DNA of 64,000 nucleotides, from assembly GCA_017465405.1 (NCBI GenBank), contig JAFTWG010000001.1, positions 62,001 through 126,000 of the forward strand. Reading direction: 5' to 3'. Made by a program: the position numbers and the translations under genes. This DNA is from Alphaproteobacteria bacterium (GTDB lineage Bacteria; Pseudomonadota; Alphaproteobacteria; RF32; CAG-239). A model generated the notes under the pieces. It saw only the letters and a program-made list of their open reading frames with translations. It did no database searches and was not told the origin of the DNA. Below are positions 52,180-60,598 of the stretch, in pieces (positions within the stretch are counted from its first letter, which is position 1; each line of letters begins with the position of its first letter).

Positions 52180-53101
52180 TTTAGAGCAATTATACCAAAT
52201 ATTAACCAGCGAAATTAAAGGTACTCAAAAGAAAATTTCCGTAGAATCATGTATAAATGTTTATTTAGGAATGTCTTCTGATGGTTTTATCGGTATTTCA
52301 TTTATGTCATCAATTCCTGCACCTAAACTAAATTCCACCAAATTAATAAGAATAATACAAGGAAAAGAGAGCGATAATACATATTGGACCTCATTTGATT
52401 TACTTCAAGATGATATTAAAACGGTGTTTTTTACTTTTTGCCAAGATATAATAAAATCTATTTCTAACATTTATGATGAACAAATAGCATTAAATACCAT
52501 AAAAAAAAGGTATGTTACATGGAAATCTTTATTTATAAAGGCAAATTCTTACCAAACTCCTAGAGAAGTTGTTCAAGGATTATATGGCGAATTATATTTC
52601 TTAAAAAATTATATGTTAAAAAAGCATGACATTAGAACATCCATATCTAGTTGGAGTGGTCCAGATTCAACAAATAAGGATTTTTCATTGAAAGATAAGT
52701 GGTATGAAATAAAAACAATTGGTAGTAATTCCCAATTGATTCATATTTCATCATTAGCACAATTATCATCATCTATTGATGGAAGATTGGTTATCATAAA
52801 AATAGAAGATATGTCAGATGAATTTAAGAATGATGACTCAAATATATCAAACATTTTAACTTACATAATATCAAACATAACTGATGAAGATTTAGAAGAA
52901 CAATTTTTAAATAAAATTGCAAGTTTCTGTTTGCAAGATGAGTGTATAAATAAAAACTTCGATGTTAAATCTATGGATTTATATATAGTTGACGATAAAT
53001 TCCCCCGTCTAACAGAACAGAATATCACATATAAAGAAATTAGTGATGTTAAGTATTCAATATTAATAAACACCCTTGAAAAATATAAGGAGCAGCTATG
53101 A
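52166..53101 (+). CDS. PD-(D/E)xK motif protein (DUF4420-like)
   Basis: A 311-residue protein with a restriction-endonuclease fold signature: an acidic helix GELYFLKNYM (E142), then GPDSTNKDFSLKDKWYEIKT with D172 and E181-x-K183. This is the likely nuclease of the operon. The start is one of two adjacent ATG codons. It overlaps Z1 by 14 bases and AIPR by 4. Confidence 0.82.
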   Translation: MMQNDLEQLYQILTSEIKGTQKKISVESCINVYLGMSSDGFIGISFMSSIPAPKLNSTKLIRIIQGKESDNTYWTSFDLLQDDIKTVFFTFCQDIIKSISNIYDEQIALNTIKKRYVTWKSLFIKANSYQTPREVVQGLYGELYFLKNYMLKKHDIRTSISSWSGPDSTNKDFSLKDKWYEIKTIGSNSQLIHISSLAQLSSSIDGRLVIIKIEDMSDEFKNDDSNISNILTYIISNITDEDLEEQFLNKIASFCLQDECINKNFDVKSMDLYIVDDKFPRLTEQNITYKEISDVKYSILINTLEKYKEQL

Positions 53102-55191
53102 ATTTAGAAGAATTTAGAAATAACTTTATAAATGAAGACATAATTGCTGAAGCAACAAATTCCAATCAGCATGAAGCAGAAGTTTTTATTGATTTAGCTG
53201 TTGATATACTAAAAAACGATTATTCATTAATTACAGATATGTCACATTGTTATTTTAAGTTTGATAAAGGAACTAAAAAATACAAAAACATGCAAATTGA
53301 TGCAGCATACTTAGATCTTGCTTCTAATACTATTAATTTGTTATACGTTGATTTTAATAGAGATGAAACTCAAAATATTACAAATGAATTTATATCTAAT
53401 AAATCACAGCTACTAATTAACTATTTTGAAAATACTCTCAAAGGTTATTTTGCAGAAGCAGAACAATCTGATCCTGCTGTACAATTAGCTAAAGATATTC
53501 GAGCAAATATCGGATATATATATAAACTACATTTATTTATTGTTAGTACAAATAAATTAAGTAAAGTTGTTAAAAAATTAGAGCAACCAGATTTTATATA
53601 TAATGGTAAAACATATAAAGTTGATCTTGATGTTTTAGATATTGAAAAAATATATAACACAAAATTGGTCAATTTTCAAAAGGATGATGTTATAATTAAT
53701 TGCCAAGATTTTGGTATAAAAGGAATACCTTGTATAAAAGCAGAGCTAGAAACAGATCAATATGAATCTTATTTAGCTATTGTACCAGGAAAGTTTTTAG
53801 CAGATATATACAAAAAACACAACGCATCACTTTTAGAAGCTAATGTACGTTCTTTTCTCAAGTTCACAGGAGCTGTGAATAAAGGTATTCGTGGAACTAT
53901 TTTAAATGAAAATGAAAAGAATAAATTTTTCACTTATAACAATGGAATATCAACAACCGCTAAAGATATAAGCACAATTGTAACAGAAAATGGTTTGCTA
54001 ATCACATCCTTCACCGATTTACAAATAATTAATGGAGGACAAACCACCGCAACACTAGCAGCAACAAACATAAAAGATAATGCAGATTTATCCGGTATCT
54101 TTGTACAAATGAAGCTTACAATATTAAAGGATCTAGATCCAGATCTAATTCGAAATATTGCAAAATATGCTAATAGTCAAAACAAAGTAAAAACTGCAGA
54201 TTTAAATTCAAGTCATCCATTTTATGTCAGAATAGAAGATTTTTCACGAAAAACTTATGCCCCATTAGTAAGTGGAGAAGTTATTCAATATAAGTGGTTT
54301 TTTGAACGAGCTAGAGGTCAATATGAGCAACCAATGATGCAAATGACCAAATCTCAACAAGCTGATTATAAATTAGTTAATCCTAAAAATAAAAAGTTTA
54401 CATTAACAGATTTGGCAAAATATATGAATTGTGCAGATATGTTGCCTCACTTTGTATCATGGGGAGGAGAAGTTAACTCTGCAAAATTTCATACTAATAT
54501 GGAAAAATTGTGGAATAAAGGAAATTCTTACTGTAATGAATTGTTATTCAAGGAATTAATAGGTAAAAAGATTCTTTTTTCTTACATTGAAGATACTATC
54601 TCTGAACAATTGTGGTATCAAGAAAAGAGAGCATATAGGCCTCAAATAGTTGCATACACATTTGCGAAGCTTGCTTATGAAGCAAAAGAGCTTAAAAAAA
54701 GTATAAACTTCTTGCAGATATGGAATCAACAATCTGTTTCTGAGTTATTTAAGCAAGAAATAGCAGGGATAGGAAAATTAGTTTTTGATACTATTTACGA
54801 TGATAATAGATCAACAGCTAATATTGAAACGTATTGTAAAAAAGAAGAATGTTGGCAAATAATTAGTAAAAAGGATTATTCTTTATCTGAAGAATTTTTA
54901 AGTATTTTAACATCTTCTTCCGAACAAGCTGTAGAAAAAGCTATAGCTGCGAAAGAACAAAAATTTAATACCAATATTGCTGATGAGCTGTCAATATATG
55001 AAAAAGGTAGCAATTACTGGACTTCCATAATTGAAAGAGGAAAAAAACAAGGGGTATTAAATTATTATGATGAAAAATTACTATTAGTAGCTGTAGGCTA
55101 TTGTAATGGAAAATATTTGGAATTAACCAAAAATCAAGTTAAAGATATTGTAAAGATCATTGAAAAATTAAAAGAAAATATGATTGAATAG
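53098..55191 (+). CDS. AIPR (abortive infection phage resistance) protein
   Basis: This 697-residue protein has the AIPR signature FFTYNNGISTTAKDI followed by LQIINGGQTTATLAA (about 278-320). The domain spans about 220-560, with helical ends. AIPR proteins were first linked to lactococcal abortive infection and recur in restriction-like operons; the biochemical role is not settled. It is the last gene of the six-gene operon and is followed by an AT-rich hairpin. Confidence 0.88.
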   Translation: MNLEEFRNNFINEDIIAEATNSNQHEAEVFIDLAVDILKNDYSLITDMSHCYFKFDKGTKKYKNMQIDAAYLDLASNTINLLYVDFNRDETQNITNEFISNKSQLLINYFENTLKGYFAEAEQSDPAVQLAKDIRANIGYIYKLHLFIVSTNKLSKVVKKLEQPDFIYNGKTYKVDLDVLDIEKIYNTKLVNFQKDDVIINCQDFGIKGIPCIKAELETDQYESYLAIVPGKFLADIYKKHNASLLEANVRSFLKFTGAVNKGIRGTILNENEKNKFFTYNNGISTTAKDISTIVTENGLLITSFTDLQIINGGQTTATLAATNIKDNADLSGIFVQMKLTILKDLDPDLIRNIAKYANSQNKVKTADLNSSHPFYVRIEDFSRKTYAPLVSGEVIQYKWFFERARGQYEQPMMQMTKSQQADYKLVNPKNKKFTLTDLAKYMNCADMLPHFVSWGGEVNSAKFHTNMEKLWNKGNSYCNELLFKELIGKKILFSYIEDTISEQLWYQEKRAYRPQIVAYTFAKLAYEAKELKKSINFLQIWNQQSVSELFKQEIAGIGKLVFDTIYDDNRSTANIETYCKKEECWQIISKKDYSLSEEFLSILTSSSEQAVEKAIAAKEQKFNTNIADELSIYEKGSNYWTSIIERGKKQGVLNYYDEKLLLVAVGYCNGKYLELTKNQVKDIVKIIEKLKENMIE

Positions 55192-55234
55192 CCTTTATCG
55201 TATATTTTCAAATCAATGATGTATTTTTCGATAC

Positions 55235-55261
55235 TATAAAAGTTTTTTCAAAACTTTTATA
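55235..55261 (+). terminator. AT-rich hairpin after the MORC/Z1 operon
   Basis: 12-bp arms TATAAAAGTTTT (55235-55246) and AAAACTTTTATA (55250-55261) with a 3-base loop, 44 bases after the AIPR stop. No long T run follows; a weak terminator. Confidence 0.45.
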
Positions 55262-55346
55262 TACGTTATATTATAATTTAGTTAAAATAATTGTCTATAG
55301 CTTTTAATTTATTTTATTCTAAATTTAATAAGTGTTAATATGTTTT

Positions 55347-55375
55347 TTGCCTTGTTTTTATGATATTGTTATTGT
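55347..55375 (+). promoter_or_regulatory. promoter of mcrBC
   Basis: TTGCCT (55347-55352), 17-bp spacer and TATTGT (55370-55375), 40 bases before the mcrB ATG. The -10 matches four of six consensus bases. Confidence 0.45.
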
Positions 55376-55414
55376 AACCTTACAAAAAATAATTATCACT
55401 ATAGGACAATTACA

Positions 55415-57217
55415 ATGAATGAAGATAACTTTAAAAATATAATAAAAAATTTTCTTATAAAATGTATAGAAGCAAAAAAATTTGAACCAGGAAAAGCGAT
55501 TCCTAAGGGACAATTTACCAAAGATGCTATTTTTCCAAATAGATTAGATGTGTATAAAAAATTGAGAATTAACTTTAGTTTTGGTAAGGGATGCTTAGCA
55601 GATGTATTTCACCTTACTTTTTTAGGACATAATCAACAAATTAGCAGGGGGATTTATCCTTGTATTTTGTTTGCACCAAGAGCAATAACCAATAATCTTG
55701 AAATAGTTTATGGTATTTCTGAAAAAGCTCCTCCTCTAGTTAATTGGAATGGTAGTTATATACATGAATTAATAAATTCTAGATTAATGGATGGTAAATA
55801 TAGCTCATCATATGTTAAAAATTCTTTTACTATCAACAACAATGATGATATTAATTTGAATATAGATGAAATTATAAAATCAATTGATAGTATCATAGAT
55901 GATTTCAAAAACCAATTTATAATGGATTATAATGAACTCCCTATCAATAATAATGATTGGTATCCGCTTGATTATTCTCCTAATTTTTCCAAACAAGATT
56001 GGCTAAATTTATTAAATGATAAAACTATATTTTATGATGATGATTTAGCCATTATGAAAAGATTCAAGGATTTTGGAGGTGCTGCAACATGCTCCCAATT
56101 GGCAGACAAGTACGGTGGAACCGCTGGATTTTATAATATAAAATCTTCGAAACTTGCTCACAGAATAGCTGATGCAACAAGTTGTCCAACTTTTAATGAT
56201 GATAAAAACTCAAAATGGTGGCCAATACTTTATCTTGGAAAGAAAGCTGATAAAGATATTCAAGGTGATTTTATATGGAAATTAAGAGAGGAATTAAGCG
56301 ATGCCTTAGATGAAATAGATTTAACTAATATTCATTTGTATGTAAATGATAACGATACGTCATACACTAAATACAACTTTTTATCAGATGTGTATACATC
56401 ATCAGAAGATTATGATGAATTATGTTTATTGCTGAAAAATAAAAAGAACCTTATATTACAAGGAGCTCCGGGTGTAGGTAAAACTTTTACAGCAAAGCGA
56501 TTAGCATATTCCATTATGGGAGAAAAAGATAATAATCGTATAGAAATGGTGCAATTCCATCAAAATTATACTTATGAAGATTTTGTTATGGGCTACAAAC
56601 CTAATGGTTCTGATTTTGAATTAAGAAATGGCATATTTTATCAGTTTTGCACAAAGGCTGCCAACAATCCAGATAAAGAATATTTCTTTATTATTGATGA
56701 AATAAATCGTGGAAATATGAGTAAAATTTTTGGTGAACTGCTTATGTTAATTGAAAAGGACTATAGAGGTGCTGAACATAAAATTACATTAGCCTATAAT
56801 CAAAAACCTTTTTATGTACCGGATAATCTTTATATTATTGGTATGATGAATACAGCAGATAGAAGCCTTGCAATGATTGATTATGCTCTTAGACGTCGTT
56901 TTAGCTTCTATGAAATAGAGCCAAGATTTGCATCAAAAGGATTTAAAAACTACCAAAAATCACTTTCAAATGATATTTTTGATAACCTTATGATGAAAAT
57001 TGAAGAGTTAAATAAAGACATAAAACAAGATGGTTCTCTTGGTAGTGGTTTCTGTATTGGACATAGTTATTTTTGTAATCAAACAAAATGTTCAAAGAAC
57101 TGGATGAAATCAATTATAAGATATGAAATTATTCCAATGCTACAAGAATATTGGTTTGATGATAATCAAAAGGTTCAAACTTGGATTAATAAACTAGAAA
57201 GCGTATTAGATGATTAA
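55415..57217 (+). CDS. mcrB: McrB-type GTPase of a modification-dependent restriction system
   Basis: This 600-residue AAA+ protein has Walker A LQGAPGVGKTFTAKRLAYS (G350-T357), Walker B FIIDEINRGNMSKIFGEL (about 425-442) and the McrB GTP signature GMMNTADRS (478-484), with an arginine-rich end ALRRRFSF. The N-terminal 170 residues (FSFGKGCLADVFHLTFLGHN, GIYPCILFAP) resemble the MrcB_N/DUF3578 domain thought to read modified DNA. It translocates DNA with McrC as nuclease. It has its own promoter and overlaps mcrC by 8 bases. Confidence 0.93.
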   Translation: MNEDNFKNIIKNFLIKCIEAKKFEPGKAIPKGQFTKDAIFPNRLDVYKKLRINFSFGKGCLADVFHLTFLGHNQQISRGIYPCILFAPRAITNNLEIVYGISEKAPPLVNWNGSYIHELINSRLMDGKYSSSYVKNSFTINNNDDINLNIDEIIKSIDSIIDDFKNQFIMDYNELPINNNDWYPLDYSPNFSKQDWLNLLNDKTIFYDDDLAIMKRFKDFGGAATCSQLADKYGGTAGFYNIKSSKLAHRIADATSCPTFNDDKNSKWWPILYLGKKADKDIQGDFIWKLREELSDALDEIDLTNIHLYVNDNDTSYTKYNFLSDVYTSSEDYDELCLLLKNKKNLILQGAPGVGKTFTAKRLAYSIMGEKDNNRIEMVQFHQNYTYEDFVMGYKPNGSDFELRNGIFYQFCTKAANNPDKEYFFIIDEINRGNMSKIFGELLMLIEKDYRGAEHKITLAYNQKPFYVPDNLYIIGMMNTADRSLAMIDYALRRRFSFYEIEPRFASKGFKNYQKSLSNDIFDNLMMKIEELNKDIKQDGSLGSGFCIGHSYFCNQTKCSKNWMKSIIRYEIIPMLQEYWFDDNQKVQTWINKLESVLDD

Positions 57218-58274
57218 TGATAAAGGTATTTTTATCAAAAATATTTATTATATGCTAACTTATGCTTTTCAAGTATTAAGACAACAGAACTATGAAAAAA
57301 TAGCTTCAGAAGAGTTTGAATATATTCAAGATTTATTTGCTGAAATATTAGCAAAAGGAATATCACAACAACTTAAACAAGGTTTATATAGAGAATATGT
57401 TTCTTTTAATGAGAATTTATCAACTCTTCGTGGAAAGCTTAATATCACAGAAACTGTTAAAAACAAAATTCAAAAAAGACAAAACTTGAATTGTGAATAT
57501 GATGAGTTGTCTGAGAATAATATATTTAATCAGATATTAAAAACTACTATTCAATTACTAATAAAAAATAAGCATGTAAAACAGGATAGAAAGAACAATC
57601 TAAAAAAGATATTAGTATTTTTAGATAAGGTATATACTATAAATCCAGATAAAATTCGTTGGAATATGCTTACATATAAAAGAAATAACAAAAGTTATGA
57701 AATGCTGATGAATATATGCCATTTTGTTATTGATGGTATGTTGATGACAACAGACAAAGGCCAACATAAACTACAACAATTTTCAGATGAACATATGTCT
57801 AGATTGTATGAAAAGTTTGTACTGGAATATTATAGAAAGCATCATACTTATCTTGATGATGTTAGAGCGATGCAAGTAAAATGGGCATTAGACGGAGATC
57901 AAAGTGAGAGAATGATTGAATTCTTACCAGTTATGCAAACAGACATTACATTACAATTTAAGGATAAGATATTAATTATTGATGCAAAATATTATAGCAA
58001 AACAATGCAAACTCAATTTGATAAAAAAAAATTGCACTCTAATAATATGTATCAAATATTTACATATGTGAAAAATCAAGATATAGAAAATACAGGTAAT
58101 GTTTCAGGAATGTTGTTATATGCTAAAACAAATGAAGAAATAACACCTGATTGTGAATTTAAAATATGTGGAAATAATTTCAAAGTTAAAACTTTAGATT
58201 TAAATAGTGATTTCAAGAATATTGCTAAACAATTAGATGATATAGCATATAGTACATTCAGTTATAATAATTAA
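57210..58274 (+). CDS. mcrC: McrC nuclease subunit
   Basis: This 354-residue protein has an N-terminal domain for binding the McrB hexamer (RGKLNITETVKNKIQKRQNL near 75) and a C-terminal PD-(D/E)xK nuclease: D245 in QTDITLQFKDKIL and D258-A-K260 in ILIIDAKYYS. Length and order match McrC. With McrB it should cut DNA bearing particular modified bases, most often methylated cytosine. It starts inside the mcrB 3' end. Confidence 0.93.
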   Translation: MINDKGIFIKNIYYMLTYAFQVLRQQNYEKIASEEFEYIQDLFAEILAKGISQQLKQGLYREYVSFNENLSTLRGKLNITETVKNKIQKRQNLNCEYDELSENNIFNQILKTTIQLLIKNKHVKQDRKNNLKKILVFLDKVYTINPDKIRWNMLTYKRNNKSYEMLMNICHFVIDGMLMTTDKGQHKLQQFSDEHMSRLYEKFVLEYYRKHHTYLDDVRAMQVKWALDGDQSERMIEFLPVMQTDITLQFKDKILIIDAKYYSKTMQTQFDKKKLHSNNMYQIFTYVKNQDIENTGNVSGMLLYAKTNEEITPDCEFKICGNNFKVKTLDLNSDFKNIAKQLDDIAYSTFSYNN

Positions 58275-58378
58275 ATACCTAAAAACATTTGCTTCTTTGT
58301 CAAATTTATATAAATAAGCTTAAAACATTAAATATCATACGCTAATATATTTAAACAAGATTAATGATACAACTAGTT

Positions 58379-58849
58379 TTATCTCATCATTACTTCAATA
58401 TCATTGATATCGATACCTTTTGTAGCCAGTACGGACATCAGTGTTTCTAGTGCATTTTTGTAGTTATTTCGCTCATTTTCTAGGGATTTGATATGGTTTT
58501 GAGCCTCGTTTAGCTCATTTTTATAGTAGTTTGCCCATTGCTCTTGGTCTTGGGCATCGTGTTTTAGGGTATTCTTTTCAATGTTTCCCATATTAACACC
58601 ATCAAGGGGCATAAATTTGCGTTCTGAGAGCGATAACTGTCTTCTACCTCTATCATCACAGGTTTTTATCAAATACCCCTCTCTAACCAATTTATTGACC
58701 AAAACTTTGGTTGATGGAATTGTGCAACAAATTATCTGTGCCAGTGTCTCGTTGTTCATGAAAAATTTGAAACCATTGTTGGTTTTGTAACTAATGTAAG
58801 TTAGTATATAACGCTCTGTAATTGAGAGTTCTGCTTTACTTCTGCTCAT
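58379..58849 (-). CDS. winged-helix DNA-binding protein with coiled-coil tail
   Basis: A 156-residue protein. Residues about 5-80 form a winged helix (LSITERYILTYISYKTNNGF, LAQIICCTIPSTKVLVNKLV, wing EGYLIKTCDDRGRRQLSL). Residues about 105-145 are a coiled coil (LNEAQNHIKSLENERNNYKN). The ATG at 58849 has GAAGGA upstream; the longer frame contains the promoter. The gene reads away from the repeat array at 58930-59060, so the protein is the obvious candidate to bind that array, as repressor or as a replication-type initiator accessory. Confidence 0.75.
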   Translation of the reverse strand: MSRSKAELSITERYILTYISYKTNNGFKFFMNNETLAQIICCTIPSTKVLVNKLVREGYLIKTCDDRGRRQLSLSERKFMPLDGVNMGNIEKNTLKHDAQDQEQWANYYKNELNEAQNHIKSLENERNNYKNALETLMSVLATKGIDINDIEVMMR

Positions 58850-58875
58850 TTTAATTCCTTCGCTACGTTTTATTA

Positions 58876-58883
58876 CAAAGGTA
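58876..58883 (-). promoter_or_regulatory. TACCTTTG element before the winged-helix gene
   Basis: TACCTTTG on the minus strand fits the Bacteroidota -7 consensus TAnnTTTG and lies 27 bases before the ATG. The same sequence context (AAATACCTTTGTAA) precedes the ankyrin gene and its partial copy. No matching -33 element is clear. Confidence 0.4.
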
Positions 58884-58929
58884 TTTATCGGCAGATTTTT
58901 CATTTTTAGATTTTAACAAAAATAGTGGC

Positions 58930-59060
58930 GAAATGTATATTTCCACCCCGAAATGTATATTTCCGCTTTTACCCCAAAAAGAAATGTATATTTCCACTAA
59001 CGAAATGTATATTTCCGCTACTGGAAACGTATATTTCCACTAACGGAAACGTATATTTCC
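58930..59060. repeat. six-copy 15-bp phased repeat array (iteron- or operator-like)
   Basis: Six copies of GAAA(T/C)GTATATTTCC begin at 58930, 58950, 58981, 59002, 59024 and 59046. Steps are 20, 31, 21, 22 and 22 bp, so all are close to whole helical turns. Each unit is itself an imperfect palindrome (GGAAA...TTTCC). Copies 1-4 have T and copies 5-6 have C at the variable base. The layout is like iterons of plasmid origins or a multi-site operator for the adjacent winged-helix protein. Confidence 0.85.
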
Positions 59061-59115
59061 GCCGCCATTTGCTGAAAGTGTTGTACAGCAATGGATTGAA
59101 GGCAGTTTTTTGCTC

Positions 59116-59158
59116 CTATAATAGTATTATAATAGAAAGAAAATATCTATTATAATAG
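59116..59158. repeat. repeated TATTATAATAG palindromic motif
   Basis: CTATAATAG (59116-59124), TATTATAATAG (59125-59135) and the perfect palindrome CTATTATAATAG (59147-59158). The two longer copies begin 23 bp apart. They adjoin the 15-bp repeat array and could be a second operator or an unwinding region. Confidence 0.55.
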
Positions 59159-59440
59159 GGCAAGTTAAAATAGCACTTTTCTTAATTTGACAATAGAAAG
59201 CAGTAATTTGAAATCAAAAAGAGAATTAAACTGATTACAAATAAATTAGGAAATTAACAGAACTGATTTAATCCCGATTAATTAAAACAAACAAGCACAA
59301 GTGATTAAAAAGAAAAAGGTGTAATAGGAATTCCTACTACACCAAATTACTTTGTAAAAAAAACATAAAACGAAGTAGAGCAATTAACTTCATATATATT
59401 TATCCGGCAAAAAGTGATTTTGTTAAAATCAAAAAACTAC
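59159..59440. other. gene-free region with a 26-bp palindrome
   Basis: No gene is seen. A near-perfect 26-bp palindrome (59318-59343, arms GGTGTAATAGGAA and TTCCTACTACACC, 12 of 13 pairs) is followed on the minus strand by a T-rich run, so it could terminate leftward transcription. A second inverted repeat, TGATTTT-GTT-AAAATCA, lies at 59415-59431. Confidence 0.5.
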
Positions 59441-59503
59441 AAATTTCACAAATAAATACCTTTGTAAACAAAACAACGGAGGTAAACATGTTAACTTATA
59501 ATA
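59440..59503 (+). repeat. 64-bp direct repeat, left copy
   Basis: Identical over 64 bases to 63358-63421. It contains the TACCTTTG promoter element (59457-59464), the ribosome site ACGGAGG and the first five codons of the ankyrin gene. After the repeat the sequences diverge abruptly. Confidence 0.95.
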
Positions 59504-59652
59504 CCCATTGCAGTCCTTTTCGATTTTGTATCATGCAGATGATAAAATATCAATTTCTCAAATTCTATACATTGACATGTACTCATTATTTAAAACCCTT
59601 CCAACGCTCAAAATTTCTATTATATACTAATATATATCACAAATTAATGTAA
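59488..59652 (+). pseudogene. orphan 5' end of the ankyrin-type gene
   Basis: The ATG at 59488 has a perfect ribosome site copied from the ankyrin gene. After MLTYN the frame continues with unrelated sequence (THCSPFRFCIMQMIKYQF) to a stop at 59650-59652, 54 residues in all. This looks like a gene start cut off from its body by a rearrangement, though a short peptide could still be made. Confidence 0.55.
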
Positions 59653-59867
59653 ATAAATAATCTAAAAATCAATATTATTAGCCACTTTTATTCTTCTTCG
59701 CACATTTTTGGTCTGATTTTATACATCTGTACTTGGTTGGCAATGTTTCGTATCAGGTACGTCGGATTTGTTAAAGTAAAAAATATCAAAAGAACAGCAT
59801 ATATTATTGACCTTTGATGAAGATATTCAAAAAGTAAAAAATATTTTATACAATTATTTTTTTACTA

Positions 59868-60587
59868 TTAACTAATTCTATTAAAAAAAGGATTATTAGT
59901 ATTTTTGTGCTTTTTCTGATATTCTAATAAGGGATTTTTCTGTCTTTTTTTAGGTTTTCTTAATGGAACTACTTGAATATTTTTATTTTCTTTTTTTGAA
60001 TTAAAATAATTACTTATATCTCCTCCGTCCCAATTATCAAAAGTTCCTCCATTTCCTCCACCATTATAAAGAAATGTTATTTTTTGATTATTATTTTGCT
60101 TATATTCTTGAAGATTTGTGTTTGCTATTATTGGAAACGCATCTTCATCATATATTTCTTCAATTCTTGTAAAATTTAAGAATATTGGATGATATCCGGT
60201 TGTTACTCTTTTTTCTGCTTTTTTTAATTGAGAAAACAGTTTTTCTTCCTCTTTTATTTCTTTTTCTTTTCCAACACGACATTCTGTCAGTAATAGTGGA
60301 CATTGAAATAGTCTGCACTTACATATATCTTTAATATCACCCTTTACATTTTGAAATACAAAATATTGAGCATCCTTATTGTTTAATATTCTTTTAGAAT
60401 ATACGCATACCGCCGATTTAACAAGTATTTCTTCTTGTTTTTTTGTTAACGATTTATATTTTTTTATTAATTCTATTTTTTTAGGATCATAAATTTCTTC
60501 TAAAAAATCATTATCACTATAAGGTACAGACGTTTTGACTGGATACACATTACTATTAAAGTGAATATTACTTTTTAATTCATCCAT
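59868..60587 (-). CDS. third protein of the Hsp70 cassette, unknown function
   Basis: A 239-residue protein with a compact cysteine cluster (ICKCRLFQCPLLLTEC, C-x-C-x4-C-x6-C near residues 88-102, possibly metal-binding). A Gly-rich stretch follows (FLYNGGGNGGTFDNWDGGD near 172-190), then a basic Lys/Asn-rich tail (VVPLRKPKKRQKNPLLEYQK). No family recognised. It starts 11 bases after the Hsp70-like gene, so it is cotranscribed. Confidence 0.7.
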   Translation of the reverse strand: MDELKSNIHFNSNVYPVKTSVPYSDNDFLEEIYDPKKIELIKKYKSLTKKQEEILVKSAVCVYSKRILNNKDAQYFVFQNVKGDIKDICKCRLFQCPLLLTECRVGKEKEIKEEEKLFSQLKKAEKRVTTGYHPIFLNFTRIEEIYDEDAFPIIANTNLQEYKQNNNQKITFLYNGGGNGGTFDNWDGGDISNYFNSKKENKNIQVVPLRKPKKRQKNPLLEYQKKHKNTNNPFFNRIS

Positions 60588-60598
60588 TATCTTTTCCT

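Noticed and set aside
58930..59060. CRISPR array
   Set aside because: Units are 15 bp with gaps of only 5-16 bp, each unit is palindromic, and no cas genes are present.
58925..59155. A 76-codon forward frame with repeated CIFP and VYFR peptides
   Set aside because: The peptide repeats are only the translation of the 15-bp DNA repeat array; there is no ribosome site and the array is better read as binding sites.
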